A stretch of DNA of 64,000 nt from Streptomyces sp. DH12 (GCF_020873895.1 NZ_JAHWGT010000022.1:54456-118455), one strand, 5' to 3'. Positions 49,413 through 58,076 are shown, numbered from the stretch's first letter. Made by a program: numbers and translations. Notes: generated by a model from the letters alone, not told the origin.

Positions 49413-49434
49413 GAGGTCGTCAGGAAAGCGCAGG

Positions 49435-50322
49435 TCAGGCGCCGTCGGGCGTGAACGGGATCAGCGGCGTCAGGTCGTCCGAGAGCACGTACCAACACCA
49501 GTCGTGACCGCCGACCGCGTACCGGCCGTCCTCGTTCGGCTGGAGGACTTCTACCGCTTCCTCTCGGCGCTCGCCGTCGAGCCACATCCAGCAGACGACC
49601 AGCACCACGGCGTGCGCCCGGCCGTCGACCGTGCCGTCCAGGACGTGCACCGTGTCGACCGAGCCATGCCCGTAGCAGTCGGACTCCTCCTGTGTGTTCT
49701 CCGCGATCCGCCTGACCGTGTCAAGGTCGAACCACGGCCGCACGTACCCGTCGCGCTGGTCGGCGGGGTCCACCATCGCCGGGTAGCGGTCGCGGTTGTT
49801 CGCGCACACCAGGACCTCAACCATCGCGCTCCCCGCGCGGGCCTGGTGGGCGAGGGGTGGTGGGCCGAGGGTGAGGGACGCCGCGCGGACGAGGTCGAGG
49901 GCGTAAGCCGGCCGTCGGCCGCGGTCGGGCAGTTCAGTGCACAGCGGGTGCCAGACATCGCGGGTGCCGCCGTCCAGGTGCATGGTCCACTCGCTCATGC
50001 CGTGCAGAGCGCTCACCGCCTCGACCCAGCCGACCATGTCGGCGAAGGTGCGCAGACTGCCGGCTGTCGTCCAGTACTGGCCGGTGGGAAACAGCGAGCC
50101 GTCATCGCCTTCGACGAGCTCGACCGCGCTGGCGTCGAACGGGGCGCCGGGCCGGTGGCTGGTGAGGATGTCGCGGACCGCCGCGGCGGTGGCCACGGCC
50201 ATGACCCGGCCGAGCCGCTCGCGTGCCGCCGTGGCCCCGTCCAGAGCCTCCTTGACGGCCGCGCCGAGCGTGTTGCTGTCAGGGAGCTGGTAGGTGGAGT
50301 GGGGAGGGGTCTGGTTCTTCAT
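49435..50322 (-). CDS. Early hypothetical protein (paralogue of its upstream neighbour)
   Basis: The 295-residue protein. The C-terminal part (FDLDTVRRIAENTQEE, GSVDTVHVLDGTVDGR, VLQPNEDGRYAVGGHDWCWY) aligns with the neighbouring 349-residue protein, so the two share a domain of about 100 residues by duplication. The N-terminal half is helical. No family recognised; a DNA or small-molecule role is guesswork. ATG 50322 follows a GGACGGCGC context. Cotranscribed with the neighbour (29-nt gap). Confidence 0.6.
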   Translation of the reverse strand: MKNQTPPHSTYQLPDSNTLGAAVKEALDGATAARERLGRVMAVATAAAVRDILTSHRPGAPFDASAVELVEGDDGSLFPTGQYWTTAGSLRTFADMVGWVEAVSALHGMSEWTMHLDGGTRDVWHPLCTELPDRGRRPAYALDLVRAASLTLGPPPLAHQARAGSAMVEVLVCANNRDRYPAMVDPADQRDGYVRPWFDLDTVRRIAENTQEESDCYGHGSVDTVHVLDGTVDGRAHAVVLVVCWMWLDGERREEAVEVLQPNEDGRYAVGGHDWCWYVLSDDLTPLIPFTPDGA

Positions 50323-50351
50323 GCGCCGTCCTTGTCTCGTGGGGGTGGGGG

Positions 50352-51401
50352 TCAGTTGGCGGGCGGGTTGGGGAACCGGAGCCAGTGGGGGCCGATGTCG
50401 GTCAGGTCGCGGCCCAGTCCGGCGAGCAGGACCGCGTCCACCTCGCCGAGCGTTTCGGTGTCGAAGGGGCCGCCGTCGCCGAGGGTCAGCTCGGTGTCGC
50501 CGGCGAAGACACCGACGATCCGGGGGGCTCCGTCGGCCTCGAAGAGGGCCGCGGTGGCCCCGGGGGCGAGCCTGCGCAGGGTCTGGCCGACGCGGCGCGT
50601 GGTGTCCTTGAGGGCCAACGCCTGCTCGCGGGTCATCCCGCAGTCCTCGCAGTGGAGGACGTGCCAGTCCTGGCCGGGGTCGATGCACAGGCACCACCAG
50701 GACGCAAAGTGCCACGTCCACTCGCAGGCGCCGACGTTGTACCGGCCCTCGTCGTCGGGCTCGATGATGAGGGTGGACTGGCGGGCGCCCTCCTCTGCCA
50801 GGTACATCCAGGTGACCCGCAGGACGACGGCCAACGGGTTGCCGTCGGCGTCCTTGCCGCCGCAGTGGATGACGTGCACCGTGTCGACGCTTTCCGCGCC
50901 GCATTCCTCGGCGAGGCGCTGCGTCTGGGCGGCGAGCTCGCGGACGGCGTCCAGCGTGAAGCGGGGCGAGAGCCAGCCGTTCCAGCGGTCCTGGGGGTCG
51001 ACCTTGGCGTCGAGCGGGCCCAGCGTGTCGTCGATGCAGACCCGGGTGTCGACGCTGCGGAGGCGGGACGCCAGCCGCCGGATGACGGCGGGCTCGTGCC
51101 GTCCTTCCCACCGGCCGGCCTCGTCCTCCAGTTCGTCCGCCAGCGTCTGGCACATCTGCTTGTAGAGGGCCCTGCGGTGGGGGCCGGTGCCGTCGTGGCG
51201 GCTGGCCCGCCACGCCTTCTCCCAGACGTGCCGGTCGAAGCGGGCCGTGTTGGGCAGCCCGGCGGCCACCTGGAGGAGGACCCGACGGTCGAGGAGCGCG
51301 CGGCCGTCGGAGTAGTTGATGCGGGCCTGCAAAACCTTGGCCACGGAGTTGAGGGCGGCGGCCAGTTCGAGCCTGGTGATGTCCGGGGTGGTGCTGGTCA
51401 T
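50352..51401 (-). CDS. Early hypothetical protein (paralogue)
   Basis: The 349-residue protein. Helical N-terminus (RLELAAALNSVAKVLQARIN, AWRASRHDGTGPHRRALYKQ), the shared domain at about 165-260 (FTLDAVRELAAQTQRL, SVDTVHVIHCGGKDADGN, EPDDEGRYNVGACEWTWHF), then a Cys pair (HCEDCGMTREQA) and a beta C-terminus. It follows the N6-methyltransferase gene and precedes its paralogue. Function unknown. Confidence 0.6.
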   Translation of the reverse strand: MTSTTPDITRLELAAALNSVAKVLQARINYSDGRALLDRRVLLQVAAGLPNTARFDRHVWEKAWRASRHDGTGPHRRALYKQMCQTLADELEDEAGRWEGRHEPAVIRRLASRLRSVDTRVCIDDTLGPLDAKVDPQDRWNGWLSPRFTLDAVRELAAQTQRLAEECGAESVDTVHVIHCGGKDADGNPLAVVLRVTWMYLAEEGARQSTLIIEPDDEGRYNVGACEWTWHFASWWCLCIDPGQDWHVLHCEDCGMTREQALALKDTTRRVGQTLRRLAPGATAALFEADGAPRIVGVFAGDTELTLGDGGPFDTETLGEVDAVLLAGLGRDLTDIGPHWLRFPNPPAN

Positions 51402-51457
51402 GACGGGTGCCTCCGTGTGAAGCGTCGGGTGGTGTGTGGCGTGCGGCCCGGGGTGGT

Positions 51458-52285
51458 TCACGCCTGGGCGAACAGGTCGAGCTGGAGCGGCTGGCGCTGG
51501 TGCCAGCCGTGGGTGGGGAGGGCGCTGCCGGGGCCGCCGTCGAGCCTGAGCAGGACGGTGCGGACGTTCGTTCCGGCCGGAGCGAACGCGTCGGCGGGGA
51601 GCGGGATCAGCTCGCCCTCGGCGTCGGCGATCAGCTTGCGGAAGGCGACCGTGGCCCGGTCGGTGTGCCAGGTGATCGACTCAGGCATGACCGCGACGAG
51701 GGTTCCGCCGTCCGCCATGAAGCCGAGGGCGTGCATGACGTGCGCAATGGCGTCGGCGAACGGGGGGTTCATCAAGACGCGGTCGTACGGGTCCTCGATG
51801 GCCATCGGGTCGAGGCTGAGGAAGTCGCCCTCGATGACGCGGCGGGCGACGCCCAGCTCGCGCAGGACGTGGGCGCGGCGGGGGTCGATCTCGACGCAGT
51901 CCACGAGGCCCATCTGCTCGGCGGCGGGTTTGGCGAGCGAGCCGGCGCCGGCGGACGGGTCCAGCACCGTGTGGCCGACCCGGATGCTGGCGTGCTCCAG
52001 GATGTCGAAGACGACTCGGGGCGGGGTCGGGTACCACCCCTGCTCGAACCGCGAGGGCCATTCCTTGGCGGCGAGGCAGGCCCGCATGAACTCCTGCACC
52101 GGGAAGGGGAAGACGTGGGCGCGGACCGCCTTGCGGCCGTCCCAGCGGCCGCCGATGTCCTTGAGGACCGTGTTCATCCGCTCGTACAGGGCGCTGTCGA
52201 GTTCGAAGGGGACCTGGACGCGGCTGCCGTTGATGACGGTGCGGGGGTCGCTCAGGACGGCGTGGATGTCGTCGGGGATGCGCAT
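51458..52285 (-). CDS. N6-adenine DNA methyltransferase with C-terminal clamp motif
   Basis: The 275-residue enzyme has motif I VLDPSAGAGSLAKPA (about residue 105), motif IV RVLMNPPFADA (NPPF, about residue 155) and VDCVEIDPRRAHV, all of a class-I N6 methyltransferase of the Eco57I/gamma type. The N-terminus includes RAHVFPFPVQEFMRACL. It ends QRQPLQLDLFAQA, with a beta-clamp-binding QLDLF. This would place methylation at replication forks. ATG 52285 is close to a GGAGCAG site. Confidence 0.85.
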   Translation of the reverse strand: MRIPDDIHAVLSDPRTVINGSRVQVPFELDSALYERMNTVLKDIGGRWDGRKAVRAHVFPFPVQEFMRACLAAKEWPSRFEQGWYPTPPRVVFDILEHASIRVGHTVLDPSAGAGSLAKPAAEQMGLVDCVEIDPRRAHVLRELGVARRVIEGDFLSLDPMAIEDPYDRVLMNPPFADAIAHVMHALGFMADGGTLVAVMPESITWHTDRATVAFRKLIADAEGELIPLPADAFAPAGTNVRTVLLRLDGGPGSALPTHGWHQRQPLQLDLFAQA

Positions 52286-52367
52286 GGGCTGCTCCTGGGT
52301 GCGTGCGGGCGTGGGTGGTGGCGCCCCGTCCGTTGGGTGGGCGGGGCGCGCCGCGGGTGGAGGGTGG

Positions 52368-52757
52368 TCAGGCGGGGGTGCCGGTCTCGTCGGCGGCGAT
52401 GGCGCGGGCGTAGCGCTCGGCGTGGCGGGCGCTGGAGAATCCGCCGCGCGCCCAGCGGACGAGCAGCAGGTTCTGGTTCGCGGAGCTGAGTCGGGCGACG
52501 TGCCAGGCGAGGGTGACGGGCAGTCGGCCCGCCTCCAGGTCGGCCTGGCCGCTGGGGAGGAGGCCGAGGAGGTCGAGGCACCAGCTGATGTAGCGGGGGC
52601 GGCGGCCGGCCATGCCGGCGATCTCGTCCGTGGTGTATCCGGCCGCAGCGAGGGTGACGAAGATGCGGGCCTCGTGGAGGGGGGTGGCACTGGTGGAGGT
52701 GGCGAGGTCGGCGATCCGCTGGGCGAGCTCCGGGGGGATGACCTTGATGGTGGCCAT
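52368..52757 (-). CDS. ParB/KorB HTH-only protein
   Basis: The 129-residue protein corresponds only to the HTH part of the 413-residue ParB/KorB-like protein: GRRPRYISWCLDLLGLLPSG, LPVTLAWHVARLSSANQN and LVRWARGGFSSARHAERYA match its GKSWNYVDCRLQLLKLVPAV, IPVGLAWYAAQISPANQN and FIARWSRGQFNTIRDAEMF. It lacks the ParB CTP-type domain, so it could bind the same operators and antagonise the full-length protein. It has an early element upstream. Not a truncation artefact: it has its own ATG. Confidence 0.75.
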   Translation of the reverse strand: MATIKVIPPELAQRIADLATSTSATPLHEARIFVTLAAAGYTTDEIAGMAGRRPRYISWCLDLLGLLPSGQADLEAGRLPVTLAWHVARLSSANQNLLLVRWARGGFSSARHAERYARAIAADETGTPA

Positions 52758-52783
52758 GTGGGGCCTTTCGGTGGTGGTGGGTG

Positions 52784-52860
52784 GTTACACCTTCATCTTT
52801 GGACAAGGAGAACGGGATAACCTCGTTATCCCAAGTAGTTTGGTCAAGAAAGGGTCAAGG
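52784..52860 (-). promoter_or_regulatory. Early operator/promoter element, copy 5
   Basis: Perfect inner dyad GGGATAAC (52814-52821), centre CTC, GTTATCCC (52825-52832). Outer arms TTTGGTCAAG (52839-52848, plus) and a degenerate TTTGGACAA near 52799. It heads the HTH-only gene unit. Confidence 0.72.
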
Positions 52861-52889
52861 GGTCCGTGTCGCCGGGCCCTTTGGCCCGG

Positions 52890-53915
52890 CTACTCCGTGA
52901 CGGCGTCCGCCTGGAGCCGGTCGGCCATCTCCTCGGCGCTCATCCGGCCGGTGACCTTGTCATACGGCAGGGTGCTCGTGCGGTTGGCCAGCTGGTTGTC
53001 GCGGTTGTAGACGCGCGCCCGCCAGTCGGCCGACCTCGGGACGGTCAGGCTCCTCTTGTTCACCCGGAGGACCAGGTACCAGCGGTCCCCGGTGCGGGCG
53101 TAGTCCCCCGCGGTGAAGTCGTCCTGGCTCCAGATCTTGACGCCCTTCGCCTGGACGGACTCGATGTGACGCTCCCACCGGCTGATCTCGTCGCAGAGGT
53201 CGAGGTGGTCGGCGTCGAGGATGACCAGGTGATCGACGATCACGTGCGGGTCGATCGGATTGCCCGCCTCGGCGCAGTCGGTGGCGGTCCGGACGACCCG
53301 GTCCATCTGCCGCTCCACGCGCCGCCGGTCGGCCCGCAACCGGTCGAGGCGGCGGAGGGTCGCTCCGGGGTCCTTCCGCCCCTGCTCGAAGCGCGCCGCC
53401 GCGGCCGCGCGCGCCCGGCACCGGTCGGCCTCTTCCTGCTCGGCCACGGACTGCCCCGAGAGGGTGTGAGCGCGCTCCAGGTCGCGGAGGTGCCGGCCGG
53501 ACGAGTAGTGGTCGACCTTCACCGGCTCACCCTGGTAGCTGGCTCCGATCTGCCGGGCACGCAGCCACTTCTCGTCGGACGACTCTTGCAGGCGGTCAGC
53601 CTTGGCGTCGAGCCGTACGGCGCGGCGGCCGGCCTGCTCGTACCGCTCGACCTCGGCCTCCTCGAAGGGGCGCCGTACGGTCTCCTGGATGTCCAGGGTG
53701 ACCGTGTGCCCAGCGGCTTCGAGTGCGGCTTGGGCGCCTCGGATGCGACTCGTGTCCGCCGCCCGGTCCCGCGAGCCGCGCAGGTAGATGACTCCGGTGG
53801 AATAGGCGTTGCGGAAGCCGAGGGGGCGCAGCAGCGGCAAGACGCCGTCACCGCGCTCCGAGCCGTCGATCGTCGTGCCTGCGGCTCTGGTGTGCCTGAT
53901 CGCGATGTGTGCCAT
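52890..53915 (-). CDS. DUF3560-family protein
   Basis: The 341-residue protein shows RHTRAAGTTIDGSERGDGVL, LGFRNAYSTGVIYLRGSRDR, RRPFEEAEVERYEQAGRR and a long basic coiled coil (RRLDRLRADRRRVERQMDR), ending with the WYLVLRVNKRSLTV strand. These are the DUF3560 pattern shared with the 914-residue protein nearby. DUF3560 is common on actinobacterial plasmids and phages; function unknown, likely nucleic-acid-associated. ATG 53915 follows AGGAGGTACCGGC. Confidence 0.75.
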   Translation of the reverse strand: MAHIAIRHTRAAGTTIDGSERGDGVLPLLRPLGFRNAYSTGVIYLRGSRDRAADTSRIRGAQAALEAAGHTVTLDIQETVRRPFEEAEVERYEQAGRRAVRLDAKADRLQESSDEKWLRARQIGASYQGEPVKVDHYSSGRHLRDLERAHTLSGQSVAEQEEADRCRARAAAAARFEQGRKDPGATLRRLDRLRADRRRVERQMDRVVRTATDCAEAGNPIDPHVIVDHLVILDADHLDLCDEISRWERHIESVQAKGVKIWSQDDFTAGDYARTGDRWYLVLRVNKRSLTVPRSADWRARVYNRDNQLANRTSTLPYDKVTGRMSAEEMADRLQADAVTE

Positions 53916-54008
53916 GCCGGTACCTCCTGGGGTTGTGTGGCGTGACTGCGTCGGTGTGGACATGGAGGAAGCTGGCCCGGCGGTCGCCGCCGGGCCGGTG
54001 GAGGTGGG

Positions 54009-54305
54009 TCAGGAAGGGAGGCGGCCCGCGGTCGCCTCCTCGGCGGTGAGGCGGGCGTCGGCCCAGACGCGGATGAGGGCGGTTCCGGCGTTGGCCGCGG
54101 CCTCGCCGGGGGTCAGGCCGCTGTCGAGGCCGGCGAGGAAGCGGACGGCGAGCATGTCGAGCGCGCAGGGGCGGGTGAAGGTCTCGACGAGCCGGTCCAG
54201 GTCCAGGTGCGGGAACGACTGGTGGAGCGAGCGGGCGGCCAGGGCGGCGACCTTGCCGACGGCCTCACCGAGGGCGTCGGCGGTGATGGTGGGCTGGGTG
54301 GCCAT
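54009..54305 (-). CDS. Small early helical protein
   Basis: The 98-residue protein is all helical (TADALGEAVGKVAALAARSL, VETFTRPCALDMLAVRFLAG, EAAANAGTALIRVWADARLT). It is cotranscribed between the DUF3560 gene and the next 88-residue gene with short gaps. No family recognised. The ATG at 54305 is preceded by GGAAAGGGTCCCC. Confidence 0.6.
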   Translation of the reverse strand: MATQPTITADALGEAVGKVAALAARSLHQSFPHLDLDRLVETFTRPCALDMLAVRFLAGLDSGLTPGEAAANAGTALIRVWADARLTAEEATAGRLPS

Positions 54306-54368
54306 GGGGACCCTTTCCTTGGGTGGAGGGCGGCCCGGCGGGCGCCGGGCCGGCGAGGCTGGTGGGGT

Positions 54369-54635
54369 TCAGGGCGCGGGGTGAGCGGTGATGTGCCGGA
54401 TGCCGTAGCAGGCGCCCTGCCGGTTGATGCCGAGGAGTCGGACCCGGGCGACGGCCGGGGCCATCTCGCCGGCGCGCAGGGCCCGGACGAGGGCGAACAC
54501 GCCGTCGTGGACGTACACCGCGCCGATCCCGGTCTGGGCGTTGGTCGAGCGGAACATGGCCCGCAGGGGGATGACCTGCTCGGCGAGGTGGTTGGCCAGT
54601 TCGGTGGCGGTGAGGGTGGTGGGGATGATGGCCAT
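54369..54635 (-). CDS. Small early protein
   Basis: The 88-residue protein MAIIPTTLTATELANHLAEQ... with HDGVFALVRALRAGEMAPAV and LLGINRQGACYGIRHI. It has the alpha/beta look of the other short early proteins, with the YVHDGVF-like segment resembling the ComM-like N-terminal domain. It starts right after early element copy 6 and so leads the unit. Unknown function. Confidence 0.58.
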   Translation of the reverse strand: MAIIPTTLTATELANHLAEQVIPLRAMFRSTNAQTGIGAVYVHDGVFALVRALRAGEMAPAVARVRLLGINRQGACYGIRHITAHPAP

Positions 54636-54664
54636 GTCCGGCTCCTGGGGGTTGTGGTGGGTTG

Positions 54665-54741
54665 TGTTGCACCTTCATCATTGACCAATAGCATCTGGAG
54701 TAGTGTCTTTATGCCGATTAATTTGGTCAAAGATTCGTCAA
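54665..54741 (-). promoter_or_regulatory. Early operator/promoter element, copy 6
   Basis: Outer arms TTGACCAAAT (minus) and TTGGTCAATGATGAAGGTG are intact; the inner dyad is degenerate (GGCATAAAGACACTACTCC). It heads the 88-residue gene. Confidence 0.65.
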
Positions 54742-54751
54742 TCGGTCCAGG

Positions 54752-57496
54752 TCAGGTGATGGCGAACAGGTCAAGCTGCTCGGGCGTCTGACCGTCGGCC
54801 GCCATCTGGGGCAGCTCCTCCATCGACCCCTGGTTGAGGTCCGGCAGGACCGGCTTGGGCTCCGGGTTCTCCGCGTCGGCCCGCAGCTCGGCGACCACGG
54901 CCGGGTCCAGGCGATGCTCGGCGATCTCCTCCTCGGTCGGCACCCATCCGGCCGGCCGCCGGTGGATCCGGTACGCGATGTCGTTGACCTTCGCCCAGGC
55001 GTCCCAGAGCCGGTCTTGCCGGTCCTGCCACGCCATCAGCCGCTGGTGGGCCTCCCGGAATGCCGCCCTCGCAGCCTTGCGCTTCGCGTCCTCCTCCTGG
55101 GCCTGCCGGGCCAGCCTGCGGGCCTGCTCGCCGTGAAGGAGGGGGCGCAGCCGCTCGCACTCCTGCTCTCGGTTCATCTCGACCGGCCGAGGCTTCCAGC
55201 GCTTCCAGACCATCGCGGCCCGGCGGCCGTCGACGGTGACCAGGATGGGGCGCCGCCTGGTCGCGTCCGGCGTACCGACCGTGAGGAACCCCGCCTTCAC
55301 GAGGGCGCCGAGTCGGTGGTTGGAGATGGTGCGGCCCGCGGTGCCTGGCTGGTCCTGGCAGTGCAGCGTTCCGAACGCGTGGCGGTAGAGCCGTCCGGCC
55401 GCTGCGGCAAGGACAAGTTCGGCCTGACCGGCGGACCAGCCGAGGGCCGCGGCCTGTTCGCGCTGGAGCCGCAGTTCCTCCGGGGCCTCGACGGGCGGGG
55501 CGGGCTCGTCGCCCGGGGGCTCCTCCGGCTCCGGGTCGTCGGCGGGCCTGAGTGCCGGCGGCTCCTCCGGCTCCGGCTCGTCCACCGGCGGGGCGGGCTC
55601 CGGCTCACCGGCCGGTGGTTCCTCCACCGCCGGGTTCTCGGTCTCGGGCTCGGGCGCCGGGGGTGTCTCGGTGGGCGCGGCCGGGGTCGGCTCGATGGTG
55701 CGGACCAGGCCGCTCCTGGAGCCACCTGACCACCGGTCACCCCGGTACTGGAAGCCGCGTTCCTCCAGGTGCCGTTTCACCGCTGCCAGGAGCGACCGGG
55801 ACGAGGCGGCCTCGGTGAACTTCTCGCCGTCCGGCGCGCTGATCGTGACCGGCTCGTACAGCTTGTGCGGCTTCCCCCTGCCGTCGAGATAGGTCAGCGT
55901 GGCCTCGGTGGCGTCCCACTCGGACACGACCTTGACCCGCTTGGGGACCTTCGGGTCGCTGCGCCGCTTCTCCTTCGGCTTGACGGCCTGGGCTTCGCGG
56001 ACCGCGCTCGCCGGCTGCGCCTCGGAGGCCGCCCACGCCGTCTTGATGCCGGGGACCTTGCCGTCCGCGAGGAAGGCCCGCATCGCCTCTTCGGGACAGC
56101 GGGCGGCGATCTTGCTGTAGTCGATGGTGAACGTGCCGAGGGATCCCCACTCGGTGGCGTCCTCCAGCGTCATGACCGCCTTGGAGGCCAGCCGGAGGTT
56201 CCACGCGATGCTCAGCGTCTTCGGGTTGACCCGCTTCACCTGGTACCAGGTGCCGCCGTAGCGGGCGAAGTCGCCGGGGGCGAAGTCGTCGGCCTCCCAC
56301 AGCTTCACGCCGTCCTGGCGGGCCTTCTCGACCACGCCCTCCCAGTAGGCGATCTGCTCTTTCAAGTCCTCGATCTGGCGGTCGTACCGGCTGGTGTTCG
56401 ATGCGCGCTCGCGTTGGCGCTCAACCCGTCGGAGGTCCGCCCGCAGCTTCTCCAGCCGCCGCCGGGTGCGGTTGGGGTCGTAGCGGCGGTCCTCGTACTG
56501 CTCGGCGGCCTCCGCCCGGTAGCCGTAGTGGGTGGCTTTGTTCTGCTCCTCGATCGACTTCCGCATGTTGTTGTCGCTGCGCTCGATAGCGCGGCGGTGG
56601 CGGCGCTCGCTGTGGTGGCCGACGAGGATCGGCTGGCCGGGCTCGATGCCGTCCAGCGCGCCCATCGCCGCCTTGTACCGGGTGGTGCTGTTGCTCGCGG
56701 CGCGGTCGGCGCGGTCGCTGTACCGCTCGGCGCGGTCCCCGGCTCGCTCCAGCCGCTCGGCTTCGGCCTCCGCGAAGCTGCGCCGCTTCGTCTCGTCAAT
56801 CTCGACGGTCACCTCGTATCCGGCCCCCCGCAGCGCGGCGATCGCGCGGTTGATCCGCCAGTAGTCCGCCTCCCGGTCGCGGGAGTGCTGGATGCCGAGG
56901 ACGCCGAGGGAGCGGAAGGGCCGGAAGCCGAACGGCCGGACCACCTCGAAGACGCCGTCGCCCTTCCTGGAGCCGTCCAGGAGCGTGCCGTCCGCCCTCG
57001 TGTGGGTGATGGTCACCGACGCCTTGGGGGGTGCCGGGGGCTCCTCCTCTTCCGGCTCCGCCGGGTCCTCAAGGACCGCCTTGCCGGCCGTCGGCTCCGG
57101 CTCCGGCTCGGGCTCCGGGTCCGGCGTGGGCGCGGCTTCCGGCTCTGGCTCGGGCTCGGGCTCGTGGGTGGTGGTGGGCGGCTCCTCGCGGACCCGCCCG
57201 CCCGCCCCGTTGCTGATCGTGGTCATCGGGCGCGGCTTGCCGTCGATGTAGCGGACGGACACCTTGAACGACCAGCCGCCGTCTTCGCTCGCCCAGCGCT
57301 CGATGTCGTCCGCGTGGGCGGCGACCGTCTCGTCCGCGTGCTGGGTGAGGGTGAGGACGTACGTGGCGACGCGCTCGCCGTCGCGGTACTCGCCTTCCAC
57401 CCGGAAGTCCTTGCCGCGGCCCTGGGTGAGGCCGAGCCGGCGAAGGGCGCGGGCGATGGCCACGCTGGGGGTGCGGGCGGTCTGGACGACTGCCAT
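54752..57496 (-). CDS. Large multidomain DUF3560 protein with clamp motif
   Basis: The 914-residue protein. N-terminal alpha/beta domain (about 1-95, EGEYRDGERVATYVLTLTQ); Glu/Pro linker; DUF3560 domain (about 150-430, ITHTRADGTLLDGSRKGDGV, GQPILVGHHSERRHRRAI, WYQVKRVNPKTLSIAW). A beta segment follows (KVVSEWDATEATLTYLDG), a second acidic Pro linker, and a winged-helix region (about 720-800, TISNHRLGALVKAGFLTVG). It ends DGQTPEQLDLFAIT, a beta-clamp-binding motif. The third clamp-motif protein; likely DNA-bound. Confidence 0.75.
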   Translation of the reverse strand: MAVVQTARTPSVAIARALRRLGLTQGRGKDFRVEGEYRDGERVATYVLTLTQHADETVAAHADDIERWASEDGGWSFKVSVRYIDGKPRPMTTISNGAGGRVREEPPTTTHEPEPEPEPEAAPTPDPEPEPEPEPTAGKAVLEDPAEPEEEEPPAPPKASVTITHTRADGTLLDGSRKGDGVFEVVRPFGFRPFRSLGVLGIQHSRDREADYWRINRAIAALRGAGYEVTVEIDETKRRSFAEAEAERLERAGDRAERYSDRADRAASNSTTRYKAAMGALDGIEPGQPILVGHHSERRHRRAIERSDNNMRKSIEEQNKATHYGYRAEAAEQYEDRRYDPNRTRRRLEKLRADLRRVERQRERASNTSRYDRQIEDLKEQIAYWEGVVEKARQDGVKLWEADDFAPGDFARYGGTWYQVKRVNPKTLSIAWNLRLASKAVMTLEDATEWGSLGTFTIDYSKIAARCPEEAMRAFLADGKVPGIKTAWAASEAQPASAVREAQAVKPKEKRRSDPKVPKRVKVVSEWDATEATLTYLDGRGKPHKLYEPVTISAPDGEKFTEAASSRSLLAAVKRHLEERGFQYRGDRWSGGSRSGLVRTIEPTPAAPTETPPAPEPETENPAVEEPPAGEPEPAPPVDEPEPEEPPALRPADDPEPEEPPGDEPAPPVEAPEELRLQREQAAALGWSAGQAELVLAAAAGRLYRHAFGTLHCQDQPGTAGRTISNHRLGALVKAGFLTVGTPDATRRRPILVTVDGRRAAMVWKRWKPRPVEMNREQECERLRPLLHGEQARRLARQAQEEDAKRKAARAAFREAHQRLMAWQDRQDRLWDAWAKVNDIAYRIHRRPAGWVPTEEEIAEHRLDPAVVAELRADAENPEPKPVLPDLNQGSMEELPQMAADGQTPEQLDLFAIT

Positions 57497-57562
57497 GGGG
57501 TTCCTCCTTCGGGGATGGGAGCGGCCCGGCACCTGCGTGCCGGGCCGCGGGGGGTGGGGCGG

Positions 57563-57862
57563 TCAGTTGGCGCCGCCCATCCCCCACCAGATGCCGTTCT
57601 TCTCGTCGGCCTCGGCCTTCCGGCGGGCGGCGAGGCGGGCGTCGCGCTCCTCGGGGGTCTCCTGCCAGACCGTGATGTCGGTCAGCGGGCCCTCGTGCCG
57701 GTACTGGCGGGCGACGATTGCGGCGGCCTCTTCCGGCGTCAGCTTCTCCTCGCCGTTGTTGAGGTAGGTCGTGTTCTTCTCCAGGCCGTCCCGGCACCAC
57801 CAGGCTTCGGCCGGTGCGGGGTAGCTGTAGCGGATCTGCCAGCGCTGATCGGTGAAGGCCAT
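57563..57862 (-). CDS. Small early protein
   Basis: The 99-residue protein begins MAFTDQRWQIRYSYPAPAEA, with EEAAAIVARQYRHEGPLTDI and an acidic Lys/Arg tail. It is compact and mixed alpha/beta, with no recognised family. It is followed (transcription direction) by the 914-residue gene 66 nt downstream and preceded by early element copy 7, so both probably form one transcript. Confidence 0.62.
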   Translation of the reverse strand: MAFTDQRWQIRYSYPAPAEAWWCRDGLEKNTTYLNNGEEKLTPEEAAAIVARQYRHEGPLTDITVWQETPEERDARLAARRKAEADEKNGIWWGMGGAN

Positions 57863-57889
57863 GTCGTTTCCTCCAGGTCTGTGGTGGTT

Positions 57890-57960
57890 GTTACACCTTC
57901 TTCATTGACAAAATAGGTCTTGAGTAACCCTGGTATCCAGGAAAGTTTGGAGGAGTTTCG
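57890..57960 (-). promoter_or_regulatory. Early operator/promoter element, copy 7
   Basis: Inner sequence TGGATACCAGGGTTACTCA and outer arm TTTTGTCAATGAAGAAGGTG (minus strand). The distal arm reads TCCAAACTTTCC, so it is degenerate. Confidence 0.5.
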
Positions 57961-58076
57961 GGGCCCCGTCCCGCGCCGGGGACGCGGCCGCCGGGTCAGC
58001 CCCGGCCGTCGAGGTCAGACAGCGCGCGCACCATCGTCCAGCCGTCAAAGCGGACCTGCGAGACCGCCGGATCGAC

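Noticed and set aside
54265-54681. Conserved leader peptide starting MMKV behind the early elements
   Set aside because: ATGATGAAGGTG is part of the repeated DNA element; the following residues differ in frame and sequence at each copy, so no peptide is conserved.
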